The translations under genes were made by a program, and so were the position numbers. The notes under the pieces were generated by a model, which was not told the origin of the DNA, searched no databases, and was given only the letters and a program-made list of their open reading frames with translations. Positions 34,701 to 43,860 of a stretch of 64,000 nt of DNA are shown piece by piece. Source of the stretch: Phoronis australis (Eukaryota; Phoronida; Phoronidae); contig NMRA01000296.1 in assembly GCA_002633005.1 (NCBI GenBank), forward strand, positions 288,399 through 352,398, written 5' to 3'. Every line of letters begins with the position of its first letter. Positions within the stretch are counted from its first letter, which is position 1.

Positions 34701-37488
34701 TGTCATGCCCCCCCCCCCCTGTTAATTGCCAAAACATTATGACAATCATTCAGCCAACAGTCACTATGCTTCCCCACTTACTCGATTTGCGATGCTTGGC
34801 CTGCCTGCTGAATTCCTCTGGCCACGCCATTGGCTGTCGACATGAAGTGTAATAATGGTCACTGACGGAGGTTTAGCTCGTTCTGACTGTCGTATTCTTT
34901 ATTTTAGGTGCGCCCGCTTTGACGTCGCGAAACTTTAAAGAAGCCGACTTTGAGAAAGTGGCTGAGTTTCTGGACAAGGCAGCAATGATAAGTTTGGATG
35001 TGAAAGGACAAACGGGTGAGTCGCATCAGGCTGTGTACCTATGTATAAGTTTGGGTGTGAAAGGGCTTTCAATACACGCTCTTCTTTTGCTAACTTTTAC
35101 CAAAGAAGCATGGTCACAATTAATGATAGGTTGTTAATTAATACTTTACTGATTGAAATACACAGACCTGTGCATAAATTGCTACATAACCTTATCCAGG
35201 GCCACAGTAATTTCACAGTTAAAACCGTGAAATTAATTCGGCCTTGCATAGTCAGTCTCCAGCCAAAATATTGTCTCATAACACTCGTTCTTTTCCATCT
35301 CCATCAATTGCCTGATAAGCCATGTGTCGAGTTCTAGAGCCGCGTGCTTATCTCGGTATTTATGACACGGCTTCTCAGTATCTCTTCAATCTCGACTCAC
35401 TTCACCATCCAACTTCTACACTTAGATCTGCAAATGACTTATGATCGTATTCTCCAAGTGTGAACCCAATGTAGAGTCATCATCCCCAACTTCTGTTAAT
35501 CCTGAACAGTTCTGTGGAGTTCCGTATCACACAACACAAGATCAGCTCCAACTACTGCTATAAGTAAATAAGGCTTTGTCCTTGACAGATTTTTATGAAA
35601 TTTGGTACATAGCTTTCTATTTGAGAAGTGATGACATAGTCCCGTTTTCGGATGGATTTAATGTGTTTTGCGCCATCTAGCAGTCATTTTTACTGTTTTT
35701 AGTCTGTTTTTTGGCATCTGCTCCTCTATCAACCAAACCACTCTAAGGATGGTTTTGAAAATTGGCGTTTATGTTTCCATTGTGAAGAGGACGGGTGATA
35801 GGGATTTTCAGGTGACTCGAACTACTGTTGCACCTCGCGGTGGTATTTTTTGCGTCTTTGGCTGTATCCCTCTGTAGGATCTTCTTTAAATGTGGAAAGT
35901 GTATTTATATGAAGTTGACAATGGACAACGACGACATTTAGATGGATCTGACTGCAACTGAGCCCGCCTGTGTATCTTTGGCAGATTTTTATGAAATTAA
36001 ATAACAGGTTTCAATTAAAGAGTCGACAGGTTCCTGTTTTCGGATAGGTTCGGCGTATAATGGCCTTTTTATTTCCATGAAATGTTGCAAATAGGTTTCT
36101 ATTAAAGAGATGACGATGTCTTCTCATTTTCGGGCAGTTTTGACGTATTTTGCACCACATGGTAGTCATTTTGATAGATTTTGAGTATGTTTTAGACATC
36201 ACCTTCTCCAGCCACCAAACCTCTTTAAGGGTCAGTATTAAAATTTGGAGAATGATGTGTTCCAATCACTATGGCACCTCCCAGTGGCAATTTTATTTTT
36301 TGTGTCCACGGCTGTATTTCCTTTACCCTTTATGAGATCTTTCTGAAATTTAGCAGAATGATGTTTTCCTATGGAGATGGCAACAGATGACGGCGAGTTT
36401 CAGACCAATCCAACTTCACCGGTGCTCCCTTGTGGCAATTTTATTACTTGGCGGAATTCTTCCTCCAAGTATGTTGGTCTGACAGAAATTTTTTTTTGTT
36501 TGTTCGCTCTCTACAGGTCGCAATTTTGGTCTGATTTTCACGAAATTTGCACACAACATGTAGATCCGGAAGTACTGGAATGCTATTGTTTTTGGTCATG
36601 ATCGGATACAAAATGGCGGACGTGGCAGCCATTTTGTATCTGATTTCACAGTCAAATACTCGTAGAGGCCGCATTTTTCGACCTACATGGCTGAAAATCA
36701 GTAAGAATATACTAGAACGCATGTGCTACAATTGTGCAGAAAATCGTTGACTTCCGGTTAAAGATGGCGGAAATATTGGACGTGGGGCATGCGCACCCCG
36801 AAATATGGCTAAAAACGTTTTCTCCTGTAGAGGGCGCATTTGCAAACCAATCACTTTCAAACTGGTCACGTGTTTGTTGAGTTTAATAAGCTTTTATAAA
36901 AAATTATTGAACCGGAAGTCACTTTCACGGCTGTATCTTTTAAACCCCTTTGCAAAATGTTTTCAAAATTTTGCAATTGCATTCCTATTAACTTGACAAC
37001 AAATGGGCAGATTTCACTACTGCTGTGGTTCCTAATGGCAGTTTGTTTTTTTACGTTTGCCTTTGTTTCTTTGGAGTTGTTGACATATGTTTATGAAATT
37101 TGGCGTGTTTTATAGTTTTGGACTGAATTTAAGGTATTATGATTATATATTATATATTATTTATTAAAAGTCTCAACTGTAGCCAAGGATGTGCATTTTT
37201 TGTTAAATCAAATCTAAAAAATGTTGGGTTTCTTATTTGAACAGCTGCTTCTTACTGGTCAGTAAAAATGTGTTACAATCCATGCTGTTCTTTTGTTGTT
37301 TGCTGCTCTTTTCTTGTATGCTGTTCTTTTGTTGTATGCTGTTCTTTTGTTGCATTCCAGGAAACCTGAAGGAGTTCAAAGCTTTCATACTGGATGATGC
37401 AGAGTCGAAGAAGAAGATCGCTGAGCTGAGAACTGAGGTGGAAGTGTTCTCTCGGCAGTTCCCCATGCCGGGCTTTGACAATCACTAA
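22753..37488 (+). CDS. SHMT2: Serine hydroxymethyltransferase, probably mitochondrial (complete, 12 exons)
   Basis: PLP-dependent enzyme that interconverts serine plus tetrahydrofolate and glycine plus 5,10-methylene-tetrahydrofolate, the main one-carbon source. Exons: 22753-22779, 25099-25242, 25884-25963, 27561-27761, 29254-29335, 30935-31057, 31591-31730, 32597-32762, 33653-33752, 34372-34527, 34908-35015, 37361-37488; total 1455 nt, 484 residues plus stop, all phases consistent. Hallmarks: [77 protein letters not shown] with the PLP lysine at about residue 260, [20 protein letters not shown], and C-terminal FPMPGFDNH. The start [19 protein letters not shown] is basic and serine-rich, like a mitochondrial presequence, and EKDRQMRG plus the C-terminus resemble SHMT2 more than SHMT1. 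The first exon is inferred and less certain than the rest. Confidence 0.96.
22869..22968. repeat. 25-bp minisatellite, 4 copies, SHMT intron 1
   Basis: Four nearly perfect units containing ATAGTCAATACTACGGCACT. They start about 90 bases after the proposed exon 1. Confidence 0.95.
23603..23754 (+). repeat. Second inverted duplicate segment, right copy
   Basis: Partner of 20060-20215, lying in SHMT intron 1. No coding content recognised. Confidence 0.85.
24178..24216. repeat. Perfect hairpin in SHMT intron 1
   Basis: ACCACTGTCTC and GAGACAGTGGT are perfect complements separated by about 13 bases. Unknown role. Confidence 0.6.
25099..25242 (+). CDS. SHMT2: SHMT exon 2
   Basis: Encodes [15 protein letters not shown], then [20 protein letters not shown], then [11 protein letters not shown]. 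Strong acceptor GTTTCTTACAG, donor GTACTT. Residues 10-57. Confidence 0.9.
25884..25963 (+). CDS. SHMT2: SHMT exon 3
   Basis: Encodes [20 protein letters not shown] and EGYPGN(R). Phase 0 in, phase 2 out. Confidence 0.95.
25964..27560. other. SHMT2: SHMT intron 3
   Basis: About 1.6 kb without a recognised exon, RNA gene or clear repeat. Confidence 0.5.
27561..27761 (+). CDS. SHMT2: SHMT exon 4
   Basis: Encodes [39 protein letters not shown] and MGLDLPDGG, which contribute to PLP and folate binding. Phase 2 in, phase 2 out; donor GTGAGT. Confidence 0.96.
27931..29050. repeat. ~420-bp tandem repeat array, 2.6 copies, SHMT intron 4
   Basis: Unit starts TTAACCCTTTGAAGG at about 27931, 28364 and 28785. 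Each unit carries the block TTCATGAAATNNGGCAAAT, then GGCCATTT and a TCTGCCTC...ATC stretch. Two units hold GCCCCCTAGTGG and one holds GCCACCTGCTGG, which match the CTCF core on the opposite strand. Confidence 0.8.
29120..29202 (+). repeat. CAG trinucleotide repeat, SHMT intron 4
   Basis: Imperfect (CAG)n with ATC, AAG and CAA interruptions, about 27 triplets, ending about 50 bases before the exon 5 acceptor. Confidence 0.95.
29254..29335 (+). CDS. SHMT2: SHMT exon 5
   Basis: Encodes [20 protein letters not shown] and ESMPYKLE. Donor GAG|GTACTA. A CAG repeat ends about 50 bases before the acceptor. Confidence 0.94.
30075..30318 (-). mobile_element. tRNA-derived SINE with target-site duplication
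   Basis: A 244-bp insertion in SHMT intron 5 flanked by perfect 13-bp copies of AATTTTAGGGCTT (30062-30074 and 30319-30331). Read on the minus strand it begins GCGGCAGTGTGGCCCAGTGG, containing the pol III A-box TGGCCCAGTGG, then AAGGTCTCAGGTTACAG near the expected B-box. No poly-A tail; the 3' end is AT-rich. Confidence 0.8.
30935..31057 (+). CDS. SHMT2: SHMT exon 6
   Basis: Encodes [40 protein letters not shown] and Q. The usual GTSAY reads GYSAY. Phase 0 on both sides. Confidence 0.95.
31591..31730 (+). CDS. SHMT2: SHMT exon 7 (PLP lysine)
   Basis: Encodes [34 protein letters not shown] and [12 protein letters not shown]. The lysine after TTTTH forms the Schiff base with PLP; the DMAH aspartate contacts the cofactor ring in known structures. 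Confidence 0.97.
31920..32175 (-). mobile_element. MITE related to 61461-61727
   Basis: Its left side (GAAAGTGACTTAA ... AGACAGAAATTTGG ... CTCCACAC) matches the inverted right end of the 61461 element, and its right end reads TCATGAAACGGACC. Located in SHMT intron 7. Confidence 0.55.
32597..32762 (+). CDS. SHMT2: SHMT exon 8
   Basis: Encodes [40 protein letters not shown] and IAVALKQ. Phase 2 in, phase 0 out. Confidence 0.96.
32763..33652. other. SHMT intron 8 with degenerate internal repeats
   Basis: A motif of the form CCAATCAGA ... GGGGCT ... AATGCTNAT recurs near 32768, 32905, 33226 and 33466, so part of this intron is an old, eroded tandem repeat. No exon seen. Confidence 0.45.
33653..33752 (+). 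CDS. SHMT2: SHMT exon 9
   Basis: Encodes [20 protein letters not shown] and [13 protein letters not shown]. Acceptor CTGTTTTCAG, donor GTAAAG, phase 0 in, phase 1 out. Confidence 0.95.
34372..34527 (+). CDS. SHMT2: SHMT exon 10
   Basis: Encodes [40 protein letters not shown] and IRL. Phase 1 on both sides; donor GTAAGA. Confidence 0.96.
34908..35015 (+). CDS. SHMT2: SHMT exon 11
   Basis: Encodes [20 protein letters not shown] and [16 protein letters not shown]. Phase 1 on both sides; donor GTGAGT. Confidence 0.95.
35580..37110. repeat. Diverged copies of the ~420-bp repeat, SHMT intron 11
   Basis: Shares blocks with the intron 4 array: TTTATGAAATTTGG, GACGTATTTTGC with a CCATCT or ACCACATG stretch, and CCTCCCAGTGGCAATTTTAT. 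Copies are more eroded and the spacing is irregular. A single partial relative is at about 34060-34280 in intron 9. Confidence 0.6.
36605..36640. repeat. Perfect 13-bp hairpin with AAAATGGCGG
   Basis: GATACAAAATGGC and GCCATTTTGTATC flank a 10-base loop. The left arm contains a YY1-type AAAATGGCGG; a second AAGATGGCGG lies at about 36763. Possibly fortuitous within the repeat array. Confidence 0.6.
37265..37360. repeat. ~18-bp tandem repeat forming the polypyrimidine tract of SHMT exon 12
   Basis: Units like CTGTTCTTTTGTTGTATG repeat four times (two exact, two altered) and run straight into the acceptor GCATTCCAG. Confidence 0.85.
37361..37488 (+). CDS. SHMT2: SHMT exon 12 (stop codon)
   Basis: Encodes [33 protein letters not shown] and FPMPGFDNH, with TAA at 37486. 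The acceptor GCATTCCAG is preceded by an 18-bp tandem repeat rich in TTCTTTTGTTG. Confidence 0.96.
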
Positions 37489-39007
37489 GGTTGCTCCGCA
37501 GTGCAGGGTGATGGGAGTCCGTGCTTTTACTAGTTCAGCTGAAGTTTGCGGACAAATTAACTGCATCTGCTCATCAGATGTTGGCAAAATAGGAACGTTC
37601 AAAGCCTGCTCATTCTATCACTTGTAGTTTAATTTCCCTCTTCTGTTGTATACCATCCCCCATACAGTATTGCCACCTTTTATGATTGATAAAATTTTCA
37701 GGCATTGGGATGCGTTCGGTAGGTGCAAGAAACTCCTGAAAAAGCAAGACTGCATAATACCATGCACAGGCATGCTAGCTAAAGGCAACCTTACTAACAA
37801 ACCCTAGCAAAATGGCGTTCACAGCTGTTATTGGTCGATGAGGTTGGAATGTTGAATTATCCAATAGAATTCATTGTTTCTGTTGCATGAGCTAGGATTT
37901 CTCATCACACGTGTCTGTGAGCGTTTTGCGTCTACGAAACCCAGCCCTGGTCTCGACAGATTTCACTTAATTAATTCCGTTGTTTTTTTGACATATTGAT
38001 GATTAAACTTCACTTTTTTGATAAGGTTTGATTTTGTGCACCATTTGTGGCTAGTACCACTAGTTCTTTTCAGTCTCTTTTTGGTAAAAGTCACTCTCAG
38101 AGGCCCCGCACTTTGAGAACCAGTTCTCTCAACTGAATTACTGGCATCAAACTGGTCCTCAAAATCCCGGACTCCTGTAAATGACCATTGTTCTCTTTTT
38201 GATATGTAGTCATGCCAACCAACACTAAAAAGTTTTACACAATATGATGTTATGTTGCACCATGCCAGTTGAATGTCTACCTCTGGCTTGACACCCAGAT
38301 CTTAAATAATGTTAACTTTGCTTATGTTCAGCTATTATAATGCTCACTTCTGAAGCTTTAAGTCTTTCAGTATCAAACCATTTTATCCAGAATAGATAAG
38401 TTATTTACAACTACATACAATGCAGTATTGTCAGTTATTGTCTCAAAAAACAAGGTTTTCATGTTTTCAGCAGTGCAAGGTAAATCACAGTAACTTCAGT
38501 CGTGTAAACGTTCAACTGTAGATGTTCTCTCATGCAAACCAAACTTTTTCCTCGTACCTCAGAAGTAGAATGCCTTTTGGGACGTAAAGTAATATTTTTA
38601 AAATGTCACTTTATTGTGTACACGTAATTTGGTCAAAAAGTACTTGTTTGATGCAAGACAAGGAAATGCTTGCTTCTTTTGAAGAAGATTGGATGATTTG
38701 TATTTTTCAACTATCACCAAGTTTGATCTTGTTGTTGGAGGTAATGTCCACACAGAAGAATTGTGTACATGCTACAAAAAGTCTAATTTTTGGCTGATTT
38801 GTATTTTTCTGTAGTTTTATTGCCGAGAATTAGATTATGATACTGGAGTTTTATGAGATGATGCCAGGAGGTATGAATTATTATATTTGTAATGGTAAAT
38901 TAATCATGCCGCTGTCTGAGACTTGAGATTTATAGTTTTGATGATCATTTTTCAGTTATGATATCAAACACACAAGATTTGGCATCTAATTTTTGCAGTT
39001 TGTGCAT
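37489..39007 (+). other. SHMT2: Probable SHMT 3' UTR
   Basis: About 1.5 kb AT-rich, no coding content. An earlier ATTAAA at 38002 could give a shorter transcript. Confidence 0.45.
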
Positions 39008-39013
39008 AATAAA
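39008..39013 (+). terminator. Candidate poly(A) signal of SHMT
   Basis: AATAAA followed 30-40 bases later by TTGTCTTTTCTTGTTGG, a GT-rich downstream element. First canonical hexamer after the stop codon. Confidence 0.45.
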
Positions 39014-40659
39014 TACCAAATTGTGCTACCCCTATTCAGTATTGTCTTTTCTTGTTGGACGTTTGCGCAGTAAAATGTCACCAGTTGGGAGCTAAGTTCT
39101 TGGAGGGAAGAAGTTCATATTCCCCTATTGAAGAAGATATTAACTTGTGTTGGCAGTCAAAAAGTAACTTTCGAATTATAGTTCAAAGATATAAATTATG
39201 CATTTTGGTATATCCTGCCTTTTTAGAAGACTTTTGTCACGTTTTCTGCTTTTTTCGGAGTTTTTGTTTCTCTGAGGCGGACCATTTTGCCCACTTCGAC
39301 GAATGGTTGGGGGGGGGCTGGTTCGAGCTCCCTGGGTGCAGGCATGGATCTACCCTATTAATGGATGTAAATTCAACAAGACCACAAAACAAATTCAAAA
39401 GATCAATTTAGAAAACAATAATGCGCGATCGCACGAATCAATTTCACATATGTAATTGTGCATGTATGAAGAATTCGGAGTTGAGGCATTACCGGGAGCA
39501 CTGGCATTACCTGGAGCACTGGCATTACCTGGAGCACTGGCATTACCGGGAGCACCCAACTTTTCATTTTCGAAAATATTTCAATGCAGCTAGGCCAACT
39601 ACTCGATGTTGCAACAGAACTACTATTGGTAGTTTGTTTGGGTTTTCAAAATGAACAGTACAAGATAATAGAGCGTCGTGAGTTACAATGTGAGAGGGGA
39701 TATAGGGATAATGCTATTGTGCGAGTAGTCTTCGCCGTCATGAGGGGATGGTATGAGTCTCTGGGGTGAGGAGGGTTATTATGGGAGTTACTTCTTCAAA
39801 AACGCTTAATCTCCTTTACAAATGTCACCCGCAAGTGGGCCTGTATTTTGATTTTGCGGATAGACACATCGTGTTACTTTTACTCACTAGGTGGTGTCAA
39901 CATCTAAATAGCTGAATAGATTGAGACCAAACTGTACTTCATCGTCTTCAAAGCGCCAGTGGGTTCTTCAACGGTCCCACGTGGTTAACCTGGTTGCTAG
40001 CACTTCAATATGGAGGAACGTGCTGCACCAGCTACCGACCCATAGTGAATTTCGATTAAGTTCCCAGGATATTCCAAATGAACTTAGCGAGTTTTATTCA
40101 TATTTATAGTCAGTCATTAGGTTATTTAGTTGTTTTAGAAGCCTGTTTTTAATCATTGTGTCGTTTGGGACTATATTTGCAACTCGGCAAACATTAAGAT
40201 CTAGTGTTGTAATGCGTTTTCTATTTCCGGTCTTACTGTTGCGGTGCCGGAAAGGTAAAACTGTGTCATATACTGAATACGCGCCATGAGGCTTTCCATC
40301 AGAATTATATGCGGCAAAGGTTGTTAACAAAAATAAACTACTTCGGTGGCCGAGAAAAGTTAATGCAATGCAGTTGCCTCCGGCCAAAAATGCCCTGCAG
40401 TTAGGTGTCGCTGGTGTCGCACTTATAGTAACAAAATCCCTACTATAGGTTACAATTAGGATTCCAAGTTTTGAATCATAGGTTAAAATAAAATTTTATG
40501 ATAAGAGTTCCCTCTAAGAACTGGACATTTTATCCAAAATAAATACTAAGCAGGCTTTGTGCGTTCGGCAACTAGGAGTACTGATACATGCTAGTTTCAA
40601 GATGATAATTCAGTTGTTGCATTCATCTCTGATGTTTATCGTCAGTTACTGTGGTTGAT
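39014..40659. other. Intergenic, no gene recognised
   Basis: Contains an 18-bp tandem repeat at 39485-39556. Open frames up to 119 codons (39052-39411) have no family features. Confidence 0.45.
39485..39556. repeat. 18-bp minisatellite, 4 copies
   Basis: Unit GGCATTACCTGGAGCACT, with CGG in place of CTG in the first and last copy. Confidence 0.95.
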
Positions 40660-41277
40660 ACGGAAAGCCAAAGTGGAAAAATTCCAGGACACAAATTTCC
40701 TGTTCAAGAATTAAATTCTCTGCAGGACCAGAAAAATTTAGCGACAGCGAAAATTTATCGCGCCAGAACCTGTAATTTATCACGTCAAGATCAATCTTGA
40801 ATAAGTCAGGACACAAAATTTATCACGCTAGGACATACGATTTCTTGCCAGGAGAAAATTTCATGCCCGGAGACCACGTGACAATGACGATCTTCTGCTG
40901 TAAAACGTGGAAGAGACTACAGAAATTCAACACCATTGGCATGATAATGTGACTGTCGCCAGCGAGGCATTGTGTACCGATTACGGCACCTCTTTGAGGT
41001 ATCACGTCCTTGTAGATGGTCACGTGGTGTCCTGCCATGAAATTTTTCTGACGTGTGAAATTTTCCCGACGCGTGAAACTTCCCTTGGTGTAATAAATTT
41101 TGTGTCCTGGCGTGATAAATTTTCGGTCATGACGTGTTAAATTTTGGTCCTGATGTGATAAATTATAGGTGCTGGCGCGATAAATTTTGGTTTTGAGTAT
41201 ATTTTAGTCCTGCAAAGAATTTAATTCTTGAATAGAAAATTTGAGTTCTGGAATTTTTCTCTCCTTGGCTTTCCGTA
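40660..41277. mobile_element. Foldback element with repeats inside its arms
   Basis: Ends TACGGAAAGCCA and TGGCTTTCCGTA are perfect complements. The arms (about 200 bp) also match internally (AATTCCAG, CAAGAATTAAATTCT, TGCAGGAC). Each arm is built of ~22-bp units of the form TGATAAATTTTGGTCCTGACG, best seen at 41030-41200. The structure resembles foldback transposons whose inverted repeats contain tandem subrepeats. No protein recognised in the centre. Confidence 0.8.
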
Positions 41278-43484
41278 CGCTGATGCCCTGTGATCTATTG
41301 GCGTGTCTATCCTAACAACGTATCGTATATACAGTACAATACACGTACAGGTCTCCGGTCTTCTTTGAGGTGGTCTCGTTTCATTGACACGACTGGACAG
41401 ATATTAATCAATTAGTGTGATATTTTTACAAACGAATTCAAAATATGACCGTGTGACAAGTTGGTGTGGTTTTGAATGTCCAGTGCGAATCTATTGTGCC
41501 CGTCTCAATAGTTTATTTTGATTACGTCGGGTAATCAACTCCGTACACAGAAGTAAACGTGACGAGAGGGGAGTCGGGTTGACTAGCTAAAGTTTATTAA
41601 AAATCATAATCTGTCGTATATTTATACAACGATGCTGAACAGTGTTCTTAAACTTGCCTAAGGAGCGATTCCAAAACACTCGTGGGAAGTGTCCCGCTAA
41701 TTATCGGACAAGACCACAATTCCCTCACATTGGAAAATGTGGATTGACTAAAATAGTTTTCGGGCGTGACAACGTAATGGAAAATGAAAACGTTATAACT
41801 CATGGAAAAATTTACAAGGTGGTCAAAGCTCCTTTTTGCGTACCACTTCTCGAGTTCATACATTCAGTTATGCAACTTCGTGAGAACTTGTTGCGTACCT
41901 AAGTACTTAAAACTTTGTTGAGTTTGGTCTATAACCTTTAAAACAGAAATTAAAACAGAAATTATTTGAGTGAGCAGTGATGCCGGACCACAACAGTTTA
42001 CTTTTTGTGGGAAAGATAACTCGCTCGTGGAAAAATCACGGAAAATGAAAACATGGCGAAAGTGGGAGCTACGAATTATGAAAAGTGGGGTTTTGTTTGC
42101 CCTCACGATTTCAACACTGAAACGTGTTAGGTTTTGAAATACGTACTCAGATCAGCAAGAAAATCTTCAAATTCTGAGACCGAAAACAGAGTGTCATTGA
42201 TCACGTGGTTTGAAACCATTGACACCATTCAGTCATCAAGGAATGTTGTGTAATGGTGCTTAGAAGTACAGACATGGTTTCATCAGGAGACACACCGCGC
42301 GTAGGTTGTTGGAATCCTTGCCGTGGGGTGAACTATAATTATACTTGAAAACATTAAGTGACGATCCCTTTTAGAACCGGAAAACCGTATCGTGATTACA
42401 CTTAATCACTCATTTTTCAATCGGTGGATTTGTCAGTTGTTATGAAATTGTCATTGGCGTTTGCGCAAATATTTACCGGATACTGCATTGAACTCCCAAT
42501 AGGCATTTCCTTGTCTTCGAATACAAGGGGGTCTGGAGTACAAGACCGTGTCTGAACCTGCCCGTTGTGGGGCTTATATTCGCTATCCATCCCCTGGGCG
42601 GGATTCTGCATTCGTTCGCGCTAGAGTAGTTCTCTTCTTGTGGTTATGCGGTTTTGGCGGAAACCGAGACAAGAACGCGCCAAGTTTACTAAGCACTGTC
42701 GTGAATTTGTATATCATCCTATTTTGTTTATTTACAATTTATTTAACTTTTACAAAAGCGCACAGTCGCACCGGCTTGACCTGCCGTCTTCAAATAATGC
42801 GCCATTGTGAGGCCAGTTCTAATCTGATAATATCCAGTGTCTCGTGTGTTTTATTTGGGAGACGCATTGGAGTTGTTTTGTTGGTTTAAAGTAACAGTTC
42901 TCTGTTCACCGGCCGTGAATGGACACTCACTTTATTTAGCACTTCTCAAATTCTCGTTTGTGGTTGTGTTTATTTGCACAAATAAGGGCATTGTTGTGAA
43001 TTACGCAATAATTTTGCGTAGGTACTTGCTACTATGAACATGGCGACCGTGTTAGTGATATCACCGCTCATTACTCATACTTCTCTCTGTGACTAAAATA
43101 CTTTGTAGATTAGAATATACACTTTGATCGCATTTTCGTGGTATGCAACAGGACATTATTTATTTAATTTAAATTGCAGTTAGCATCGTGCTAGCATTGA
43201 ACTTTTAACGACAATACGAATAATATTCGAAATTACAACGAGTTTAAAATTTAAAAATGTAGTCAATCAATAAAAAATTGCGCTTAAAATGCATCAAATC
43301 AAACAAGCAGACGGACAATGTATATGTCAATCACTCAATAAATTAACCAATCAGTTATCAGTACTGAATCCTCTTCGATTCAAGCTCGAGATGTGTTGAC
43401 GTTTCTGGCTCGTTTCACGCATATAGTACAGTGAAACTGGCAGAAGACTTATCAACCTCAACCATGTCTCACGTAAGGGAACCG
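41278..43484. other. Intergenic, no gene recognised
   Basis: AT-rich sequence with scattered short frames; the longest (42548-42889, 113 codons) shows no recognisable domain. Confidence 0.45.
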
Positions 43485-43860
43485 TTAAAGAGACATTACT
43501 GGCGAGAGTGGTTTTCTAAGTCAGCTCCAACGCGAAATCGAACCCTCAACGTCAATGGTCGCAGTCCAACGATTTGCTGACGTAGCTAAACCCATTCGAT
43601 AACTGGCAGAGTATTTTAGCGTAAAACTGCTCAGGTCACAGGCCTTGATTTCAGTTTCAACTTGGTTTGTGATACGAGATTTCAGCAATTATGGGCATAC
43701 CATGGCGAAAATTGTCGGTTTGTAATAAAATCACAAAAATACAACGGTTTTTGTTGCTTTATAGGCCCTTATCAAAGCTAATAACTTCAAGAAGTTCTCA
43801 TCATTCAACAGTAATCCCCAAAATGTTTTTTGCATCGTTAAACAGATTATGTCCGTTATA
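43485..43860. mobile_element. TTAA-bordered MITE, copy 1
   Basis: The left end reads TTAAAGAGACATTACT and the right end, on the other strand, TTATAACGGACATAATC. It shares internal sequence (GTCGCAGTC, TTTATAGGCCC against TTTACAGCTC, AGCTAATA.CTTCAAGAAG) with 53689-54026. Confidence 0.6.

Noticed and set aside
43545-43610. tRNA-like B-box (GGTTCGATTTC on the minus strand)
   Set aside because: It lies inside a TTAA-bordered element whose second copy does not keep the box; no cloverleaf could be drawn.
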